Shown one piece after another: positions 43,824 to 52,209 of a DNA stretch of 64,000 nucleotides (the stretch's first letter is position 1; each line of letters starts with the position of its first letter). This DNA comes from Olavius algarvensis Delta 4 endosymbiont (lineage in GTDB: Bacteria > Desulfobacterota > Desulfobacteria > Desulfobacterales > CAJINA01). A program made the translations under genes and the position numbers. The notes under the pieces were generated by a model that saw only the letters and a program-made list of their open reading frames with translations, had not been told where the DNA came from and did no database searches. The stretch is from assembly GCA_905176665.1 (NCBI GenBank), contig CAJINA010000246.1, positions 1 to 64,000 on the forward strand. The letters run 5' to 3'.

Positions 43824-44812
43824 AGCGGGCCTTCCAGGAATCCGCCCAGGAAGCTGCCCAGGAAGCCGCCACCGCACCGGAAGAAAAGGCCACCGCCGCC
43901 CCCACCAAAGATGCCGGCGGAAAATCCAAAGGCGGCATGGGATTGCGGGTTAAAATGATCTTCTTATTCATGGTCATTCCACTCCTGCTCATGACAGTCT
44001 CGGCTTTTCTAACCCAGCAGCAATTGAATCTCCTTACAAAAGACATCACTACAGAGAGTGCCGAAATCGTTAAAACAATGGGTGAGCGCGGCATCGCAGA
44101 TATCGGCAAGGCCGTTGCAGCTCAGTGCAAACTCTATTTAGCACAGAACCCCGGACTCAAGCGGGAAGACATGGCAGCGGACCCGACATTCGCAAAGCTG
44201 GCAATCCAAAAGGTGGGAACAACCGGTTATACAGTTTTGAGTGCAGTTGGCCCTTTCACTGCCTGGGTTCATCCCAACCCAAAACTTAACGGCGTCGTGC
44301 TTAACAAAGTCATCAGAAAGTTACTCGGATCGGAGTATCCGCGTTTTGCCCGGATTATTGCGGCAGCCGACAAGGGCAAAGATGTCAAGAGCAGAGGATA
44401 TTACCTGTGGAAAGATACGGATGGTCAAATGCGCGAGAAATTCATGACCCTAACGCCCATTGAAGGCACCGATTACAGCATCGCCGCCACCACCTATATC
44501 CATGAATTTACCAGTCCGATCAGGGCCTTGAAAGCCCAGTCTGAAGAGGTCGGTACCACAACTCGCAATCTTAACCTTATCACTATCGCCGGAACCCTGG
44601 TAATTATTAGTCTTGTAGTTACTCTATATGGCCACAATCTCGTCACCAAAATCCGGCATCTAACCAATGTGGCTGACCGGATCAGCGTTGGCGAACTGGA
44701 TGCCGAAATCAAAATTAAATCCAAAGACGAAATCGGCAGCCTTGCCGATGCTATTACGAGGATGCAAGACAGTCTCCGCCTCTCTATTGAAAGACTGCGA
44801 AAAAGACGTTGA
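43787..44812 (+). CDS. membrane sensor protein with HAMP domain and no output domain
   Basis: The main part of the frameshifted gene: an acidic N-terminal stretch, a membrane helix (about residues 59-79), a periplasmic sensor region of about 180 residues (with 'KGYYLWKDTDG'-like Cache features), a second helix (about 263-285), and a HAMP domain with its 'VADRISVGELDAEI...DEIGSLADAITRMQDSL' (about 290-335). It ends just after the HAMP domain; there is no methyl-accepting, kinase or cyclase module. It may pass a signal to a separate partner. The GTG at 43787 is not the likely true start. Confidence 0.72.
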   Translation: MDDIDDEDFDDLERAFQESAQEAAQEAATAPEEKATAAPTKDAGGKSKGGMGLRVKMIFLFMVIPLLLMTVSAFLTQQQLNLLTKDITTESAEIVKTMGERGIADIGKAVAAQCKLYLAQNPGLKREDMAADPTFAKLAIQKVGTTGYTVLSAVGPFTAWVHPNPKLNGVVLNKVIRKLLGSEYPRFARIIAAADKGKDVKSRGYYLWKDTDGQMREKFMTLTPIEGTDYSIAATTYIHEFTSPIRALKAQSEEVGTTTRNLNLITIAGTLVIISLVVTLYGHNLVTKIRHLTNVADRISVGELDAEIKIKSKDEIGSLADAITRMQDSLRLSIERLRKRR

Positions 44813-44864
44813 GCGTCAGCCTGATGTCGGGTGTTGAAATGCGTTTATCTAGTCAGGAGTAGAA

Positions 44865-45866
44865 ATGATAGTTTTTCCCAAAAGTCGGCCCATTATTGAG
44901 GGCCTCAACAGTTTTTACCTTAACGTTGGACGATTCATCGAACATTTTAGTGGCGAAGTTCCCACCGGGGCCATCCACTTTATAGCGAGCAAGGCGGAAG
45001 GTGTGGTTTTCGTAGATGATCACAGCATTTTGAGTGGGATCTATGAGGATAGACCAACAGCGTTCGAAGGTGCCGAAGCTGTTGAATACATCATCAACAA
45101 CACCGGCGAGAACAGCTTTGCAGTCACCGTGTTCGAAATTGAGCCCGAATACGTTCATTTCTGGTCTAATTTACCCAATGCGGAAGTCATCCACAATAAC
45201 CTGTCCACGGAATTTACCGACCTGAAGAAACTTATCATCAAGATGCAATCTGAAAAGTTGACCGGTTATGTGGAAGTTACCATCAACGGTGTAGCGGAAA
45301 CCGGAACAGTGTTTCTCAATATGGGCAACATCAACGGCTCCCTTTTCCCCTGGAACCGTAAGGATTTGACCAGCTCACGCCAGGATATGGAAAAGTTGAT
45401 CGAAACCAGTAAAAAATCCGGTGGTGAGTTTAACGTCTACCAGGTCAAGCTGATCCATAATAATTTAGCGGACACCCTGGACACATCTCAGAAAACGACT
45501 GCCCCGTCCGAGACGAACGAAGAAATGAATGTTGCAATTATCGAAGAACTGCTCAGTATTTTTGAAGAGACATTCCATGCCAACAATAAAGGCAAGGCCG
45601 ACTTTAGGACCTTACTGAGGCGCAAGTTTGTCGAAAAAGCCGACAACTATGATTTTCTGGATCCGTTTGCAGCGGAGTTCCATTACGCAGACGGAAAGAT
45701 AGACTACAGCGGTGACGCGGGTACTGATATCCTGGCCCGGGGCATAGTTGAATGTGTTAAAGAAATCGCCGAAGAAATTGATATCTACTATCCTCTGCTC
45801 AAGGCCATTGTACCCTGGACCGAGAAATACGCCACAGAGATAGAAAAAGCGGAAGCGGGATTTTAA
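44865..45866 (+). CDS. hypothetical protein with PATAN-like segment
   Basis: A 333-residue soluble protein of unknown function. A middle stretch (about 125-165), 'KLTGYVEVTINGVAETGTVFLNMGNINGSLF', matches the beta-rich core pattern of DUF4388/PATAN domains found in the two receiver proteins downstream. The N-terminal domain (about 1-110) and the helical C-terminal domain (about 220-333) are not recognised. GAGTAG precedes the ATG. It is followed 3 bases later by the first REC-PATAN gene. Confidence 0.68.
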   Translation: MIVFPKSRPIIEGLNSFYLNVGRFIEHFSGEVPTGAIHFIASKAEGVVFVDDHSILSGIYEDRPTAFEGAEAVEYIINNTGENSFAVTVFEIEPEYVHFWSNLPNAEVIHNNLSTEFTDLKKLIIKMQSEKLTGYVEVTINGVAETGTVFLNMGNINGSLFPWNRKDLTSSRQDMEKLIETSKKSGGEFNVYQVKLIHNNLADTLDTSQKTTAPSETNEEMNVAIIEELLSIFEETFHANNKGKADFRTLLRRKFVEKADNYDFLDPFAAEFHYADGKIDYSGDAGTDILARGIVECVKEIAEEIDIYYPLLKAIVPWTEKYATEIEKAEAGF

Positions 45867-45869
45867 GCG

Positions 45870-46937
45870 ATGACGCAAAAAGTTCTTATCGTAGATGATG
45901 ACCATATCTGGCTGCGCCTGATCAAGAAGAAATTCGAGAACTATGCCGATACGTTTACCACACTTACGGCACTGGATGGAAAAGAGGCGGTTGATAGTCT
46001 GAAAGAAAACATGGTCTCTCTCGTGGTCACCGACATGCAGATGCCGGAAATGGACGGTCTGGCACTGTTGGCCCACCTTTCCGAGAATTATCCGGATATT
46101 CCGGTCATCATCATGACGGCTTACAGTACGCCCAGTTCAAAGAAGACCGTCCTTGATGGCGGTGCCGCCGGCTACATCGAAAAGCCGTTCGTAGTTGAAG
46201 ACCTGGCCACGAAAATCATCAAAACCCTGCAAAAGGAGACCGAAGGCGGTACTTTGCAAACGGTTCCGCTCGATATGTTCATTCAGCTTATCGAGATGGA
46301 ACAGAAAACCTGTACCATTCGGGTTTTTAACAAAATTACCGAAAACAAAGGTATCCTGTTTTTCCATAAAGGCGACCTGATGGATGCGCGCATCAATAAT
46401 CGCCAGGGCAACGACGCCGCCTCTGAGATTTTCGCCTGGGACAGTGTCACCCTGTCCATACAGGATGAATGCGCGATTAAACAGAAGAAGATTAAAGGCG
46501 AACTTCAAGCTATCTTGTTTGATGCCATGCGGATGAAAGATGAAGCCGAAGGTGCCCCGGAAGACTTTGCGGAAAAACCGCCCGAAGCGAAAAAACCAGC
46601 CCCTCCAAAGGCAGCTGCAAAGAAAGTTTCCCCAAAAAAAGCGGCCCCCCAAAAAGCAGCGGAACTCTCTTTCCCTGACCTTCTCCGGCAGAAATATAAG
46701 GCGGCCGCAGGCTCAACCGATTCTCTGGATGATATCTACGTAGACGACTCCTGGTTTGAATTGTTGGAGCATGTTAAAATAATCGCCCCGCTCTTTTCGG
46801 CCGGGCCCTTGAAACTGTGCTATGTCAACCGGGGGGAAGGATTGAATTTGGTCATTATTCCCGGGGATGAACCCACTGTGCTGGCCGTAACCGGCAACTG
46901 GCCCCGTGATCGGGTCCTGGAGGCGCTGAGAAAATAA
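45870..46937 (+). CDS. REC-PATAN (DUF4388) response regulator, copy 1
   Basis: A 355-residue regulator: receiver (about 1-120; DDD at 9-11, phosphoacceptor D55, K105), PATAN/DUF4388 domain (about 124-220; 'GGTLQTVPLDMFIQLIEMEQKTCTIRVF...GILFFHKGDLMDARI'), an Ala/Pro/Lys linker, then a ~75-residue C-terminal domain of unknown type. In cyanobacteria PATAN-REC proteins bind PilB and switch pilus motility. Here a PilB-like ATPase lies 3 kb downstream. Its stop overlaps the next ATG (TAATG). A close paralogue is at 47481. Confidence 0.88.
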   Translation: MTQKVLIVDDDHIWLRLIKKKFENYADTFTTLTALDGKEAVDSLKENMVSLVVTDMQMPEMDGLALLAHLSENYPDIPVIIMTAYSTPSSKKTVLDGGAAGYIEKPFVVEDLATKIIKTLQKETEGGTLQTVPLDMFIQLIEMEQKTCTIRVFNKITENKGILFFHKGDLMDARINNRQGNDAASEIFAWDSVTLSIQDECAIKQKKIKGELQAILFDAMRMKDEAEGAPEDFAEKPPEAKKPAPPKAAAKKVSPKKAAPQKAAELSFPDLLRQKYKAAAGSTDSLDDIYVDDSWFELLEHVKIIAPLFSAGPLKLCYVNRGEGLNLVIIPGDEPTVLAVTGNWPRDRVLEALRK

Positions 46938-47287
46938 TGAAAGAAATCTTTAATGACATTCTGGGTATCAACGATGTACAAGGCGCTATTTTCATTGATG
47001 ATAATAGTGAAATTAAGATTGAGGGCTACAATACCATTCCTGCCCCGCAACTGAACCCCATGGATCTTTCCGCATTTATCAACACCATTGGTGCCAATGA
47101 GGAAACCGAAATCCATTTTGACAAATTACGACTGTATATTCGCAAAATAGAAAATGGCCACCTGCTCATTATGACCGGTTTCGACACCCAGATGGCGATG
47201 GTTCGTCTAAATTGTGATGTCCTGGTGCCCTTAATCAAGGCGCAGTTCGAAAAACCTACCGGTTTTGGCCGATTCTTTAAAAAATAA
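46937..47287 (+). CDS. Roadblock-like small protein, copy 1
   Basis: A 116-residue protein with a predicted Roadblock-like alpha/beta pattern ('IFNDILGINDVQGAIFIDDNSEIKIEGYN', then 'LRLYIRKIENGHLLIMTGFD'). It overlaps the stop of the REC-PATAN gene, so they are translationally coupled. It has a paralogue at 48645 in the same relative place. The Roadblock assignment is by pattern, not by strong motif. Confidence 0.68.
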   Translation: MKEIFNDILGINDVQGAIFIDDNSEIKIEGYNTIPAPQLNPMDLSAFINTIGANEETEIHFDKLRLYIRKIENGHLLIMTGFDTQMAMVRLNCDVLVPLIKAQFEKPTGFGRFFKK

Positions 47288-47423
47288 CCGCTCCCCTTTC
47301 AAGTTCCATCCCAACCGCATGCTGTTCGAGCAGGCTATCCAGGCCGGCCCGGACGCCCTTTCAATAACCCTTGTGTCGCCGCCCCGACATCTCTACCAAC
47401 AGTCCCTTTGTAAAATATAACAT

Positions 47424-47452
47424 TTGAATTATTATACAAATCCCTATATAAT
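47424..47452 (+). promoter_or_regulatory. sigma-70-type promoter for the second REC-PATAN cassette
   Basis: TTGAAT (47424-47429) and a perfect TATAAT (47447-47452) are separated by 17 bases. Transcription would start near 47459, about 22 bases before the ATG at 47481. An inverted repeat TTTGTA (47407-47412) ... TACAAA (47435-47440) overlaps the -35 and spacer, so a repressor site is possible. Confidence 0.6.
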
Positions 47453-47480
47453 GCCCTAAACCAAAATCCAAAGGATCGGT

Positions 47481-48488
47481 ATGAAAAAAAACGCCCTCAT
47501 TGTCGATGACGACAGAATTTTGAGGCATTTGATCAAGAAGAAATTCCAGGCCCATGCCAGTGTCTTCAATACCCTCTTGGCTGCGGATGGCGTCGAGGCG
47601 GTCCAGAGCCTGAAAGACAACGCCGTGTCCATCGTGGTCACCGACTTGCACATGCCGAACATGGACGGCTTTGAACTTTTGGCCCATATGTCCGCAAGCT
47701 ACCCGGATATACCGGTTATCGTTTTGACGGCCTACAGCACCCCACAATCCAAACAACGGGTTCTGGATACCGGTGCGGCAGCCTTCATTGAAAAACCGTT
47801 TGTTGTGGAGGACCTTGCCGAGCGCGTCATCACCAGTCTCGAGAAGGAGTCCGAAGGCGGCACGCTACAAACCGTTTCAATTGATATGTTTCTACAACTT
47901 GTTGAAATGGAACAAAAAACCTGTACAATTCGCGTGATTAACAAAGATACCGGTAATCAGGGGGTCCTCTTTTTCAAGGGCGGCGAACTGCTGGACGCCA
48001 GGATACGAGATATGCATGGCAAACAGGCGGCCTACGAAATTTTTTCCTGGGACAGCCCATCGCTGTCCATTCAGGACACTTGCGTATTGAACAAAAAGGT
48101 TATCAAGGAAGATCTCCAGGCCGTTCTATTTGATGCCATGCGGCTTAAGGATGAAGCCGGTCAGGACGAATCCGCTTTTCGGGAAGCACCGCCGGATGCG
48201 CCTCAGCCCGTGGAGGAAGCCGCGCCGCAAGCCGCAAAGGTACATGCGCCGGCGGCACCGGCCCAAAAAAAAGGCATTGCCAGCACCGGTGCAGATCCCG
48301 CCTGGGACAACCTGATGTCGCTGACAGCCATTCTGGGTGCCAACATCAATGCCGGCAACGTCAAGGCTTGCTATATTGATCAGGGTCGTGAAAACGGCCT
48401 GGTACTGCTGCCGGGTGATGAGACCACGGTGGTGGTCCTTGAAAAAAACTGTCCCGGCGACGTCATCCGGCGGCTCCTGTATGAATGA
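47481..48488 (+). CDS. REC-PATAN (DUF4388) response regulator, copy 2
   Basis: A 335-residue close paralogue of the protein at 45870. The receiver has DDD at 9-11, D55 and K105; PATAN follows at about 124-220 ('GGTLQTVSIDMFLQLVEMEQKTCTIRVI'); then a shorter linker and a C-terminal domain with 'GLVLLPGDETTVVVL'. All key receiver residues are conserved, so both copies should be phosphorylatable. It has its own sigma-70-type promoter. The cassette duplication suggests two input signals acting on one motor. Confidence 0.88.
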   Translation: MKKNALIVDDDRILRHLIKKKFQAHASVFNTLLAADGVEAVQSLKDNAVSIVVTDLHMPNMDGFELLAHMSASYPDIPVIVLTAYSTPQSKQRVLDTGAAAFIEKPFVVEDLAERVITSLEKESEGGTLQTVSIDMFLQLVEMEQKTCTIRVINKDTGNQGVLFFKGGELLDARIRDMHGKQAAYEIFSWDSPSLSIQDTCVLNKKVIKEDLQAVLFDAMRLKDEAGQDESAFREAPPDAPQPVEEAAPQAAKVHAPAAPAQKKGIASTGADPAWDNLMSLTAILGANINAGNVKACYIDQGRENGLVLLPGDETTVVVLEKNCPGDVIRRLLYE

Positions 48489-48644
48489 TGGCAGTTTAAG
48501 GTCAAACATGAATAGCGGCAGTTGGAAACCAACTTGGATTTCATTGAAGTTGCCACTGTCGGGAATCCCATGCGGGCTGATTTTCACCACCGGCCCGTCC
48601 TGGTAAACGGATAGCGATATTAGAAAGTGTAAGGCACCGAAACT

Positions 48645-48986
48645 ATGATGCACGACCAGATGAAAACAATCTTTAAAGATCTATTGCTTCTCGAAGATGT
48701 CCAAGGCATCATTTTTCTCTCCCACCGTGGGAAACAATTGTTCTGCCAATACGATGGCCAAACCGCGGGCGACTTGAAACACTTTGACTGGAGCGCTTTT
48801 ACCAGTGCTTTTCAATGCGTGCGCGAAGCCGAACTGGTGTTCGGCAACAACCGGATATTCTACCGGCGGGCCGAACTGGGCCAGATCATCATCATCATGG
48901 GCTGGTTCGCCACCATTGCAATGATCCGGCTGAAATGCAACGAATTGCTGCCAGCGATTTCCCCGGACGCCCCTGACTGCGACTGA
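48645..48986 (+). CDS. Roadblock-like small protein, copy 2
   Basis: A 113-residue paralogue of the protein at 46937, sharing the pattern 'IFKDLLLLEDVQGIIFLSHRGKQLF' and a C-terminal 'IIIMGWFATIAMIRLKCNELLPAI'. Unlike copy 1 it is separated from its REC-PATAN neighbour by 156 bases. It precedes the PilB-like ATPase gene by 20 bases. Confidence 0.66.
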   Translation: MMHDQMKTIFKDLLLLEDVQGIIFLSHRGKQLFCQYDGQTAGDLKHFDWSAFTSAFQCVREAELVFGNNRIFYRRAELGQIIIIMGWFATIAMIRLKCNELLPAISPDAPDCD

Positions 48987-49006
48987 CTGAAATTTGGAAT
49001 CGATTA

Positions 49007-49318
49007 ATGGATATCAAGCAAAAAATCGCGGAAGCTGAAGCCTATCAAAAACACGGGCTGTATTCTGAGGCCTTGGGCCTGTTTGAAGAACTTTTAAAGA
49101 GCAAATCAGGCCTGAACGCGGCTCTGGAGAACAAACTCCAAAAAAAGTCACCGATATCAAAGGTGAACTTGAAAGCCTGGATCAGGATGACACCACGATC
49201 ACCGCCGAAGACGCTTCCCTGCTGCGCGAAACCTGGGATGACGGTGGCGAGAATATCCACGAAATCATCAGCAGCGCCAATGTATACCGGGAACTCGGAC
49301 TGTACAAGGAAGCTGTGA
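49007..49318 (+). CDS. N-terminal fragment of PilB/GspE-like ATPase (0 frame)
   Basis: The first ~46 residues form a TPR-like helix pair ('EAYQKHGLYSEALGLFEELLK'). At the A7 run (49140-49146) the zero frame becomes unnatural (basic and Ser/Pro-rich), whereas stepping back one base continues with helical, acidic sequence into a second TPR-like unit ('YRELGLYKEAVIEYSKLF') and on to the ATPase. The zero-frame product of 103 residues is therefore probably not a separate gene. Confidence 0.55.
   Translation: MDIKQKIAEAEAYQKHGLYSEALGLFEELLKSKSGLNAALENKLQKKSPISKVNLKAWIRMTPRSPPKTLPCCAKPGMTVARISTKSSAAPMYTGNSDCTRKL
49141..49147 (+). other. candidate -1 slippery heptamer A AAA AAG
   Basis: The codons CAA-AAA-AAG place A AAA AAG in the exact phase of the E. 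coli dnaX frameshift site. A GGAG at 49126-49129 lies 11 bases upstream, close to the spacing of the dnaX stimulator, and a short TCACC/GGTGA stem follows. A missing A in the sequence would give the same picture. Confidence 0.45.
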
Positions 49319-51366
49319 TTGAGTATTCCAAGTTGTTCGCGCACGAAGATTTTTCCACGGACATCCTCCCTGATATGGCCGAATGTATGTTCCAGGCCCA
49401 CTCTCCTTCCCGGGTGATCGATCAGATCGAAAAGATCATCTCCGACCACGAGCTCGATAACAAGACCACCGCCGAAATCAAATTTATTTTCGGAAAGCAA
49501 ATGCAGGCCAAGGGGCACGAAGATCTGGCTTTGGAATATTTTGAATCGGTCAAGGAGATCGATTCCGAGTATGAAGATATCGAGAATTACATCACCACGG
49601 CCCTCTCCTCGGCGACGTATGAGTCAAAATATGATTACCTGCTGCGTTACAAGGTTGTCACCACGACCCAATTGCAGAATGCGTTGACCATTTCCAAAAA
49701 ATCGGGCCGCAGTGTTGATTTCGTGCTCACCGATAACTTCCGCATCGACATAGCCGAGGTCGGTAAATCACTCGGCCTCTTTTTCCAGCTACCATTCAAG
49801 ACATTTGATCCACAGATGCAGATTCCATATGAGCTGACCCGCAACCTCAAGCAGACCTTTCTCCTGCAAAACACCTGGGTGCCGTTGGCGTGGGAACTGG
49901 GCGGGGTGGACGTAATGATCGATGACCCCACGGATCTGCTCAAAACGGATCCGATCCCGGGTCTGTTAAACGCCAAAAAGGTCAATTACATAGTCAGCAT
50001 CAAGGAAGAGATCGAAAAAGTCATCAAGCATGTTTACGAGGAAAAATCTGATGACGATATGGAGATGGAATCGGAGGATAGCAACGATTTCGACATGATG
50101 CCGGACATTGACTTTGAGGAGGAGGATGAAAGCGAAGATGATGCGTATGAAGAAGTAGACGAATCTTCCGGTCAAATCGTGCGCATGGTTGACCAGATCC
50201 TGATTTCCGCTTACCGTAAGGGCTCCTCCGACATTCACATCGAACCGTCCGCCATCACCAAGAAAACGAATATCCGCTTCCGAATCGACGGTGTCTGCCA
50301 GGAAGTTCTCCAGGTGCCCAACACCAATGCCCGAGCCCTCATGTCGCGGCTTAAAATCATGAGCAGCCTGGACATTGCCGAAAGACGGCTGCCCCAGGAT
50401 GGTAAAATCAAGTTTAAGCGCAAAGGTATCAAACCCTTCGAATTGCGGGTGGCGACGTTGCCGACCGCCGGCGGATTCGAGGACGCGGTTCTGCGTATCC
50501 TGGCCGAGTCCGGTGCCATGGCGCTGGCCGATATGGGCATGAACGAGCGCAACCATGGGATCATGGAAAAAATTATCGTACAGCCCTACGGCCTGGTGCT
50601 GGTGGTCGGCCCCACCGGTTCCGGAAAAACCACCACCCTGCATGCCGCCCTGGGGCATATCAACAAGCCGGGGATCAAAATATGGGCCGCCGAAGATCCC
50701 GTGGAAATTTCCCAGGCCGGTTTGCGCCAGGTGGAGTGCAAACCGAAAATCGGGCTCGATTTTGCCCGGGTGATGCGCGCCTTTCTCCGGGCGGACCCCG
50801 ACGTCATCATGATCGGTGAAATGCGGGATCACGAAACCGCTTCCATCGGTGTTGAGGCTTCCCTTACCGGTCACCTGGTTTTCTCCACCCTGCACACCAA
50901 CAGTGCCCCGGAAACCGTTACCCGCCTGCTGGACATGGGGCTCAATCCCCTGAACTTTTCAGATGCCTTTCTGGGCGTTCTGGCCCAGCGATTGATCCGC
51001 CGGCTTTGTAAGAAATGTAAGAAAAAGTTCAACCCCAATGAGGAACAGTTTCAGGATATTGTAAAATATTACGGTGAAGACGCCTTTTCACGAGCGGGTG
51101 TTGAATTCAGTGAAGACCTGGAACTGTACGAAACCGTCGGCTGCGAGGAATGCAATGATACCGGGTATCGGGGCCGCGCCGGCGTACACGAAATGATGGA
51201 AGGTACGCCGACCATCAAGCGGATGATCAAAAACGAGGCAACCTCCGAGGAACTTTTCAAAAAATCGTTCGAAGAGGGCATGACCACCATCAAGCAGGAC
51301 GGTATTTCAAAAGTATTTCTAGGACTTACAGATATAAAGGAAATTCAGCGGGTTTGCGTGGATTAA
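49315..51366 (+). CDS. PilB/GspE-family secretion ATPase with N-terminal TPR-like region
   Basis: A hexameric type IV pilus/type II secretion motor ATPase. The 683-residue ORF has a helical TPR-like start, a GspE/MshEN-like domain (about 100-235), a strongly acidic linker (about 243-286), and the ATPase core: Walker A GPTGSGKTT (432-440), Asp box, Walker B 'DPDVIMIGEMRD' (about 495), His box and the tetra-Cys zinc site 'CKKCKKKF...CEECNDTG'. With the upstream fragment restored by -1 shift it would be about 786 residues. Which adaptor it uses is unknown; the REC-PATAN neighbours are candidates. Confidence 0.9.
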   Translation: MIEYSKLFAHEDFSTDILPDMAECMFQAHSPSRVIDQIEKIISDHELDNKTTAEIKFIFGKQMQAKGHEDLALEYFESVKEIDSEYEDIENYITTALSSATYESKYDYLLRYKVVTTTQLQNALTISKKSGRSVDFVLTDNFRIDIAEVGKSLGLFFQLPFKTFDPQMQIPYELTRNLKQTFLLQNTWVPLAWELGGVDVMIDDPTDLLKTDPIPGLLNAKKVNYIVSIKEEIEKVIKHVYEEKSDDDMEMESEDSNDFDMMPDIDFEEEDESEDDAYEEVDESSGQIVRMVDQILISAYRKGSSDIHIEPSAITKKTNIRFRIDGVCQEVLQVPNTNARALMSRLKIMSSLDIAERRLPQDGKIKFKRKGIKPFELRVATLPTAGGFEDAVLRILAESGAMALADMGMNERNHGIMEKIIVQPYGLVLVVGPTGSGKTTTLHAALGHINKPGIKIWAAEDPVEISQAGLRQVECKPKIGLDFARVMRAFLRADPDVIMIGEMRDHETASIGVEASLTGHLVFSTLHTNSAPETVTRLLDMGLNPLNFSDAFLGVLAQRLIRRLCKKCKKKFNPNEEQFQDIVKYYGEDAFSRAGVEFSEDLELYETVGCEECNDTGYRGRAGVHEMMEGTPTIKRMIKNEATSEELFKKSFEEGMTTIKQDGISKVFLGLTDIKEIQRVCVD

Positions 51367-51447
51367 CCCGCGGGCAGGTTTTATGTTTCTGGGGTTGCTC
51401 TGGATCAACCATGCAAATCTAAACCGAAAACATGGAACGCGGCTATC

Positions 51448-51954
51448 ATGAACTATACCATCCTCATCGTTGATGATCAGGAATTGATTCGTGATCTTCT
51501 GGAAGACGCGTTGAAAAGGGAGCACTTTACGGTCCTGAGCGCCTCTTCGGCCGAAGAGGCGCTGGCGGTTCTGGAGAGTCACCCGGTCGACGTGGTCATT
51601 TCCGACGAGGTGATGCCCGGTATGGCCGGTTCCGATTTTCTGGCCATTGTCCGCCAGAAATACCCGGACACCCTCCGGATGATCCTTACCGGGCACGCGC
51701 GCATCGATTCCGCCATCAAAGCGATAAACGAAGGCGAGGTCTACCGGTTTTTCACCAAGCCCTGCAACGTGGTAGACCTGATGGTCTCCATCAAACAGGG
51801 CCTCAATCAGAAGGAACTGGAACGGGAGAACCAGCGGCTGCTGCGCCTGGTGAAAGAAAAAACCGCTTCGGAGACATCTCTCAAGCAAAAACATCCCGAA
51901 ATTTTCGAGGTCAAAAGGGATGCCAGCGGCGCAGTCATCATAGATGATGATTGA
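51448..51954 (+). CDS. stand-alone receiver protein with C-terminal helix
   Basis: A 168-residue response regulator with only a receiver (about 1-120; DD at 9-10, phosphoacceptor D53, K104) followed by a coiled-coil-like helix (LNQKELERENQRLLRLVKEK) and an acidic tail. It has the RpfG-like 'ISDEVMPGMAGSDFL' motif but no HD-GYP domain. It may compete for or pass phosphate in the pilus control group. Confidence 0.82.
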   Translation: MNYTILIVDDQELIRDLLEDALKREHFTVLSASSAEEALAVLESHPVDVVISDEVMPGMAGSDFLAIVRQKYPDTLRMILTGHARIDSAIKAINEGEVYRFFTKPCNVVDLMVSIKQGLNQKELERENQRLLRLVKEKTASETSLKQKHPEIFEVKRDASGAVIIDDD

Positions 51955-52092
51955 AGCCGGCTCACGCTTTCCCTCCACCGTCGTCAAGCCGCCCGGACAA
52001 GCTGCGGCCGTTAGGGCCTTGGGCACTATTTATCGTCAACCCGGTCCACCCCACCCTTTCAACTGCACGTAACTTCTGGAGCCCCTTGCTGA

Positions 52093-52108
52093 CCGGCACC
52101 GGTGCCGG
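52093..52108. promoter_or_regulatory. 16-bp perfect palindrome upstream of the pseudopilins
   Basis: CCGGCACCGGTGCCGG reads the same on both strands. It lies 101 bases before the first pseudopilin ATG in the 51955-52209 gap. It may be an operator; a GC-rich chance palindrome cannot be excluded. Confidence 0.35.
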
Positions 52109-52209
52109 GACGCGGCCGTTGCCGGATGAAAGTGCCGTATGCGTTGATAATGCCGCATTTTCTTGATATATTACTGGAAACTATCAGGAATCGGGCGAAT
52201 CGCCAAATT

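Noticed and set aside
49966-50895. 309-residue minus-strand ORF
   Set aside because: It lies fully opposite the ATPase core with its Walker motifs and has low-complexity His/Gly-rich translation; a shadow.
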